Shown here piece after piece: positions 4,637 to 7,580 of a stretch of 7,580 nt of DNA. The stretch covers positions 1 through 7,580 of the forward strand of contig JAETNO010000047.1 of the NCBI GenBank assembly GCA_021768245.1, in the 5' to 3' direction. Under the pieces are notes generated by a model, which did not search any database, was not told where the DNA came from, and worked only from the letters and a program-made list of their open reading frames with translations. A program made the translations under genes and the position numbers. The number at the start of each line of letters is the position of its first letter. Within the stretch, counting starts at the first letter, position 1. The stretch comes from Bacteroidaceae bacterium (GTDB lineage Bacteria; Bacteroidota; Bacteroidia; Bacteroidales; Muribaculaceae).

Positions 4637-7387
4637 TCAGAATGAAACTTTTATGCCGCCGTTGATCTTCACTCCATAATACTCCTGCTGCATGGTGAGG
4701 TCTTTGCTACCTTGATAGTAGCGTAGCGGCTGATTCAGTAGATTTGTGCAGTCGGCATAGATTGTGAATTTTGTCTTCTTTCCGAATGTATAACTTATGT
4801 TGAAATCCATGTATTTCACGCTATCATAGTAGCGGTCATAAAACTTGCTTGCACCCATCTCATCAATAAAGTCCGAAGCATAATTGAACGATAGTCTGGC
4901 GGAAAGTCCGAATTTCTCAAAGTAGAGCGACACGTTGGCTGTATGCTCCGGAGAACCGGGAAGGCTCAATCCTTTCTCATTCTCGCGGCCCTCAAAATTG
5001 AAATCCGTGACTCTGGAATGGGTATAGGTATATGTTCCGTAGAGTCCGACACATCTTAGAGCCGGAGCAATAAAGCTGAAGTCGCGCTGGTAAGAGAACT
5101 CCGCGCCGAAGATATTGGCGTTACCGCCGTTCTTAGGCTGCGTGAACTTGGTCCACACGTGCCCTTCATATTCATGATTGAATGAAACTTCATCGACTAT
5201 AAAGCCTTCAATCCGTTTATAGAAGAGGCCGGCTGATACAAGTCCGATGGATTTCCAATAATATTCCGCGTTGAGGTCTATATTGTGCGAGGTCGTGGCT
5301 TTAAGTCCCGGATTGCCGATTACGATTTCGTTGTCGCCACGCTTGATGTTCATGCCTGGCACCAATGCCGAATACTTAGGACGGGAAATCGACTGATTAT
5401 ATCCCGCACGTATCATGAAGTCCTTATTGACATCCCATTTGAATATCATGGAGGGGAGGAAGTTTATGTAGCTTGACGATTCAGGGTCGGTCTTTGATAC
5501 TGTACCCGATTCGTCATCATAAATTCTGCCGGTATAACGCAATGCTGTGTTTTCGACCCTTAATCCACCGGTGAAGTTCAGATTATCTGTGATTCTGGAA
5601 TCAAGTCGGATATAACCTGCTGTCACGTTCTCTCTGGCATTGTAGTTTCCAGCAAGTTCTTCGGCAACCTGCGCCTTTTCAAACAAGGAGGCATCATCAA
5701 GGTTGAGGCTCCCCAGAAACTGTTTGCTTATAAATGAACCTGTCTGATAGCGGGATGACGGCATGAAACGGTCGGTGGATTCATTAACCGAATGTGCCAA
5801 AGCGTCTTTATTGAACCCCTTTTTATCAACAGGGGTATATTCATAGTAATCGATCTCCTTATCTTTTGTCTTGTTTACAAACTTGAAACCGAATTTCAAT
5901 TTTGAACGGTCGCTGAGGCGAGTCTTGAAATCAAGCGACGCTTTCAAGTCCTGTTCCGTTATGTCTTCCTGTTGCTGAGTGAGGTCTTTAAGAGAGAATT
6001 TGTCGTCAAGGAGCATTGTCGAACCCTCGTCGGGTGTTGCGAAAGGTGTTCGCGGATTCGACAGATCAAATGAAAAATGCTGCTTCTTCAACCGGAAGTC
6101 TATGTATCGCTCATTGGGCCTTTCTTCGGAGGCACGTGCATATCCGATTCTCCAGTCAAGGCTCAGGAAACCGAGCCGGTTTTCACCACCGAGGGTAAAA
6201 TCCATAGTACGCTGACGTTCGAGACGCGCATTGCGATTATCGTGCGATCCACCCTTTGTCTGGACACGTACATCCGCGACTCCGTCAGGTGTGATGTCTT
6301 TCAAAGTCGTGCGATAACGGTTTTCCCAGTCGTTGCGGTTGTTGAAAATTCCCTTGAACCATATTTTATTGAAATCATTGAATTTCCAATCCGCTGACAA
6401 CGAATAGCTTTGCCGCTCACGTGTGACGTAATACTGGCGTATCTGGTAATCAGATAGATAGAGTTTTCCGGCATCATCCTTTCCCCAGATAAATTCAGTA
6501 TTGTAAGAACCGGACGGGGCGTTATTATAGGAAGCCGAAACCATAATGCCAAGACGGTCATTGAAGAACCGGTTGCCTATGGTGAGACCGAAATTCATCT
6601 GCGCTTTCCGGCTTATCCAGTTGTAACCGGTCCCCGCTACGGCGTTAAGTGTAAGTCGGCGGGGAGAGTTCTTGGTGACAAGATTTATCGAACCGCCTAT
6701 CGCATCCCCGTCCTGATCAGGCATCAGAGTCTTGTTGACTTCGATAGTCTGAATCATGTCGGACGGAATAAGGTCAAGTTGCACATTGCGAATGTCACCT
6801 TCTGCCGAGGGGATTCTTGAACCATTGATGGTCACGGAGCTGAAATCAGCGGGTGTGCCGCGAACTTGTCCGAAACGGGCTTCTCCCTGATCATATTGCA
6901 CGTTGATACCGCTTATACGCTTCAGGGCATCCCCTATGTTTGAATCGGGGAACTTGCCAATCTGATCAGCCGAAACGATGTTTGTGACATTTATGTTGCT
7001 CTTCTGCGCGTTTATGGCACGTTGCTGACCCGAAAATACACCTGTCACCACAACTTCGTTGAGCTCTTTGGAGGAGTCTGACATTATAATATCCTGCGTT
7101 ACATCCGTGTCTGCCAGAACGATGGCTTGGGATACCGGGACAAAACCCAGATATGAGATATTCAGTCTATGAGTTCCTGACTCAAGGTTGGAAAAGGAAT
7201 AGAACCCATCGGCATCAGCCACTGCTGAATGGGCTTTGCCATCAAGAATGACAACAGCGCCAGGGAGAGGATTGTGTTCATTGTCCAAAATACGTCCCTT
7301 GAGCAGGCGGGAGCCGCCGGAGTCCGCTCCCTGTATGGTTAAGCTTATGGCAAGCATACCCACGATTAACGAAATTACTTTTTTCAC
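4637..7387 (-). CDS. TonB-dependent outer-membrane receptor
   Basis: This is an outer-membrane active importer energised by TonB-ExbBD. The signal peptide covers about 1-20. A carboxypeptidase-regulatory-like beta-sandwich follows (about 27-103, with GRILDNEHNPLPGAVV and DADGFYSFSNL), then a TonB-box-like stretch ELNEVVVTG (108-116), the plug (about 120-240, with NIGDALKRISGINV, VRGTPADFSSVTINGSRIPS and DGDAIGGSINLVTK), and a 22-strand barrel to the terminal Phe916. The plug wording resembles the TonB-Xanth-Caul type rather than SusC, and no SusD partner is present. Translation begins at GTG (7387-7385). A stop codon occurs in frame eight codons upstream with no ATG between, and the next ATG, codon 11, would destroy the signal peptide. 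It is the first gene of an operon with the phosphatase, so a phosphorylated ligand is likely but inferred. Its promoter closely matches that of the PiT gene. Confidence 0.93.
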   Translation of the reverse strand: MKKVISLIVGMLAISLTIQGADSGGSRLLKGRILDNEHNPLPGAVVILDGKAHSAVADADGFYSFSNLESGTHRLNISYLGFVPVSQAIVLADTDVTQDIIMSDSSKELNEVVVTGVFSGQQRAINAQKSNINVTNIVSADQIGKFPDSNIGDALKRISGINVQYDQGEARFGQVRGTPADFSSVTINGSRIPSAEGDIRNVQLDLIPSDMIQTIEVNKTLMPDQDGDAIGGSINLVTKNSPRRLTLNAVAGTGYNWISRKAQMNFGLTIGNRFFNDRLGIMVSASYNNAPSGSYNTEFIWGKDDAGKLYLSDYQIRQYYVTRERQSYSLSADWKFNDFNKIWFKGIFNNRNDWENRYRTTLKDITPDGVADVRVQTKGGSHDNRNARLERQRTMDFTLGGENRLGFLSLDWRIGYARASEERPNERYIDFRLKKQHFSFDLSNPRTPFATPDEGSTMLLDDKFSLKDLTQQQEDITEQDLKASLDFKTRLSDRSKLKFGFKFVNKTKDKEIDYYEYTPVDKKGFNKDALAHSVNESTDRFMPSSRYQTGSFISKQFLGSLNLDDASLFEKAQVAEELAGNYNARENVTAGYIRLDSRITDNLNFTGGLRVENTALRYTGRIYDDESGTVSKTDPESSSYINFLPSMIFKWDVNKDFMIRAGYNQSISRPKYSALVPGMNIKRGDNEIVIGNPGLKATTSHNIDLNAEYYWKSIGLVSAGLFYKRIEGFIVDEVSFNHEYEGHVWTKFTQPKNGGNANIFGAEFSYQRDFSFIAPALRCVGLYGTYTYTHSRVTDFNFEGRENEKGLSLPGSPEHTANVSLYFEKFGLSARLSFNYASDFIDEMGASKFYDRYYDSVKYMDFNISYTFGKKTKFTIYADCTNLLNQPLRYYQGSKDLTMQQEYYGVKINGGIKVSF

Positions 7388-7414
7388 TGTTACTGTTATT
7401 ATTGGTTTTCAGTG

Positions 7415-7422
7415 CAAAAGTA
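7415..7422 (-). promoter_or_regulatory. -7 element of the receptor-phosphatase promoter
   Basis: The minus strand reads TACTTTTG, a full match to the Bacteroidota -7 consensus TAnnTTTG, followed by CACTGAAAA. Its last base is 28 positions upstream of the GTG start, the same distance as in the PiT promoter. No TTTG-type -33 element is found at the usual spacing. Confidence 0.7.
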
Positions 7423-7432
7423 CTTTCGTATG

Positions 7433-7450
7433 ATTTCATGGATTTTTCAT
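7433..7450 (-). promoter_or_regulatory. PHO-box-like direct repeat upstream of the receptor gene
   Basis: On the minus strand ATGAAAA (7450 to 7444) and ATGAAAT (7439 to 7433) are separated by ATCC, an 11-bp period, and end 10 bp before the -7 element. The second heptamer, its spacer pattern (ATYC) and its distance to the -7 element are the same as in the PiT promoter. This is probably a binding site for an activator shared by both operons; PhoB-type binding is an inference. Confidence 0.5.
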
Positions 7451-7464
7451 AAATATTAAAGTAT

Positions 7465-7580
7465 TGGAAAAGGCGCGTGAGATTGACCCCTTCGGGCACG
7501 CGAGATTTGACCCCTCGGGCAAAATAAGATTGACCCACTAAAAGTCCTGGCGGCAGGGGTCAGTTTTATTTTACCTCATT
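7465..7580. mobile_element. Terminal part of an insertion sequence (probably IS21 family) extending right out of the window
   Basis: The proposed terminus is TGGAAAAGG at 7465, chosen because TGGAAAA and a GATTGACCCC box at offsets 17-26 match the layout of the IS end at the left edge. C-runs recur at 7487-7490, 7511-7514 and 7534-7536, about every 23-24 bp, and an inverted GGGGTCA lies at 7556-7562. No transposase reading frame is reached before the window ends. Beyond the first 26 bp the sequence differs from the left-edge IS, so it may be the opposite end of the same element or a related element. The exact boundary is less certain than at the left, because no interrupted gene marks it. Confidence 0.5.
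7475..7544. repeat. Three tandem GATTGACCC-box repeats in the right IS end
   Basis: Units lie at about 7475-7498, 7499-7521 and 7522-7544. The first two share GAGATT(T)GACCCC, a short T/C spacer and CGGGCA; the third keeps only AAGATTGACCC. CGCGTG (7474-7479) and CACGCG (7497-7502) form a 6-bp inverted repeat around the first box. The 23-24 bp period is two helical turns, as expected for transposase-binding sites on one DNA face. Confidence 0.7.

Noticed and set aside
6301..6561. 86-residue minus-strand frame inside the receptor gene
   Set aside because: It lies wholly within well-supported barrel coding sequence and shows no recognisable motif.
4637..7387. Classical SusC/SusD glycan-utilisation pair
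   Set aside because: There is no SusD-like lipoprotein gene, no glycoside hydrolase, and the plug motifs resemble the TonB-Xanth-Caul type; the partner is a phosphatase.
116..7464. Single circular molecule with one IS copy spanning the window edges
   Set aside because: The bases just inside the two IS ends (TGCAGG and AGTAT) are not direct repeats of each other, as a single insertion would require.
7278..7538. 86-residue minus-strand frame overlapping the receptor start and its promoter
   Set aside because: It runs through the IS end, the paired repeats and the -7 element, and overlaps the receptor gene in another frame; its composition is not protein-like.
7475..7544. Tandem repeats at the right edge as a CRISPR array
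   Set aside because: The units are contiguous at 23-24 bp with no spacers and degrade along the series; they fit IS-end binding sites.

Overview
The window looks like a chromosomal fragment from a gut-type Bacteroidota (Bacteroidales, possibly Muribaculaceae; the family-level call is an inference from protein flavour only). Supporting signs are a TonB-dependent receptor with an N-terminal carboxypeptidase-regulatory-like extension, the absence of Shine-Dalgarno sequences, and promoters with TAnnTTTG-like -7 elements. All five genes lie on the minus strand, so transcription runs from right to left.

Layout in transcription order. An insertion-sequence end (probably IS21 family) occupies 7465-7580. 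Next come a promoter with two 11-bp-phased direct repeats (7415-7450), a GTG-started TonB-dependent receptor (4637-7387) and, 25 bp downstream, an exported acid-phosphatase-like metallophosphoesterase (3676-4611). A hairpin terminator (3626-3654) separates this pair from a second promoter of almost the same build (3565-3600). That promoter serves a PiT-family phosphate transporter with a PhoU-like tail (1252-3537). A single-pass membrane protein of unknown family (530-1183), which may be a divergent PhoU-like protein, follows after a 68-bp gap containing a hairpin. Last is methylglyoxal synthase (99-464), cut off near its C-terminus by a second IS end at 1-115.

Taken together the locus reads as a phosphate-acquisition module. 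The outer-membrane receptor would import a phosphorylated or phosphate-linked substrate, the exported phosphatase would release Pi, and PiT would carry Pi across the inner membrane. A PhoU-like protein could monitor or tune that step. Methylglyoxal synthase releases Pi from dihydroxyacetone phosphate and is known to be inhibited by Pi, so it fits a low-phosphate theme, but this copy is broken. The most notable observation is that the two promoters share paired heptamers (WTGAAAW-N4-ATGAAAT), a fixed 10-bp gap to the -7 element, a common 13-mer and an identical distance to the start codon. This resembles a PHO-box arrangement and suggests co-regulation.

The two window edges carry related IS termini (both start TGGAAAA, with ATTRACCCC-type boxes phased about every 24 bp). 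The 7.35-kb segment therefore lies between two copies or relatives of one IS, which could reflect a composite-transposon-like arrangement or contig breaks at repeats.
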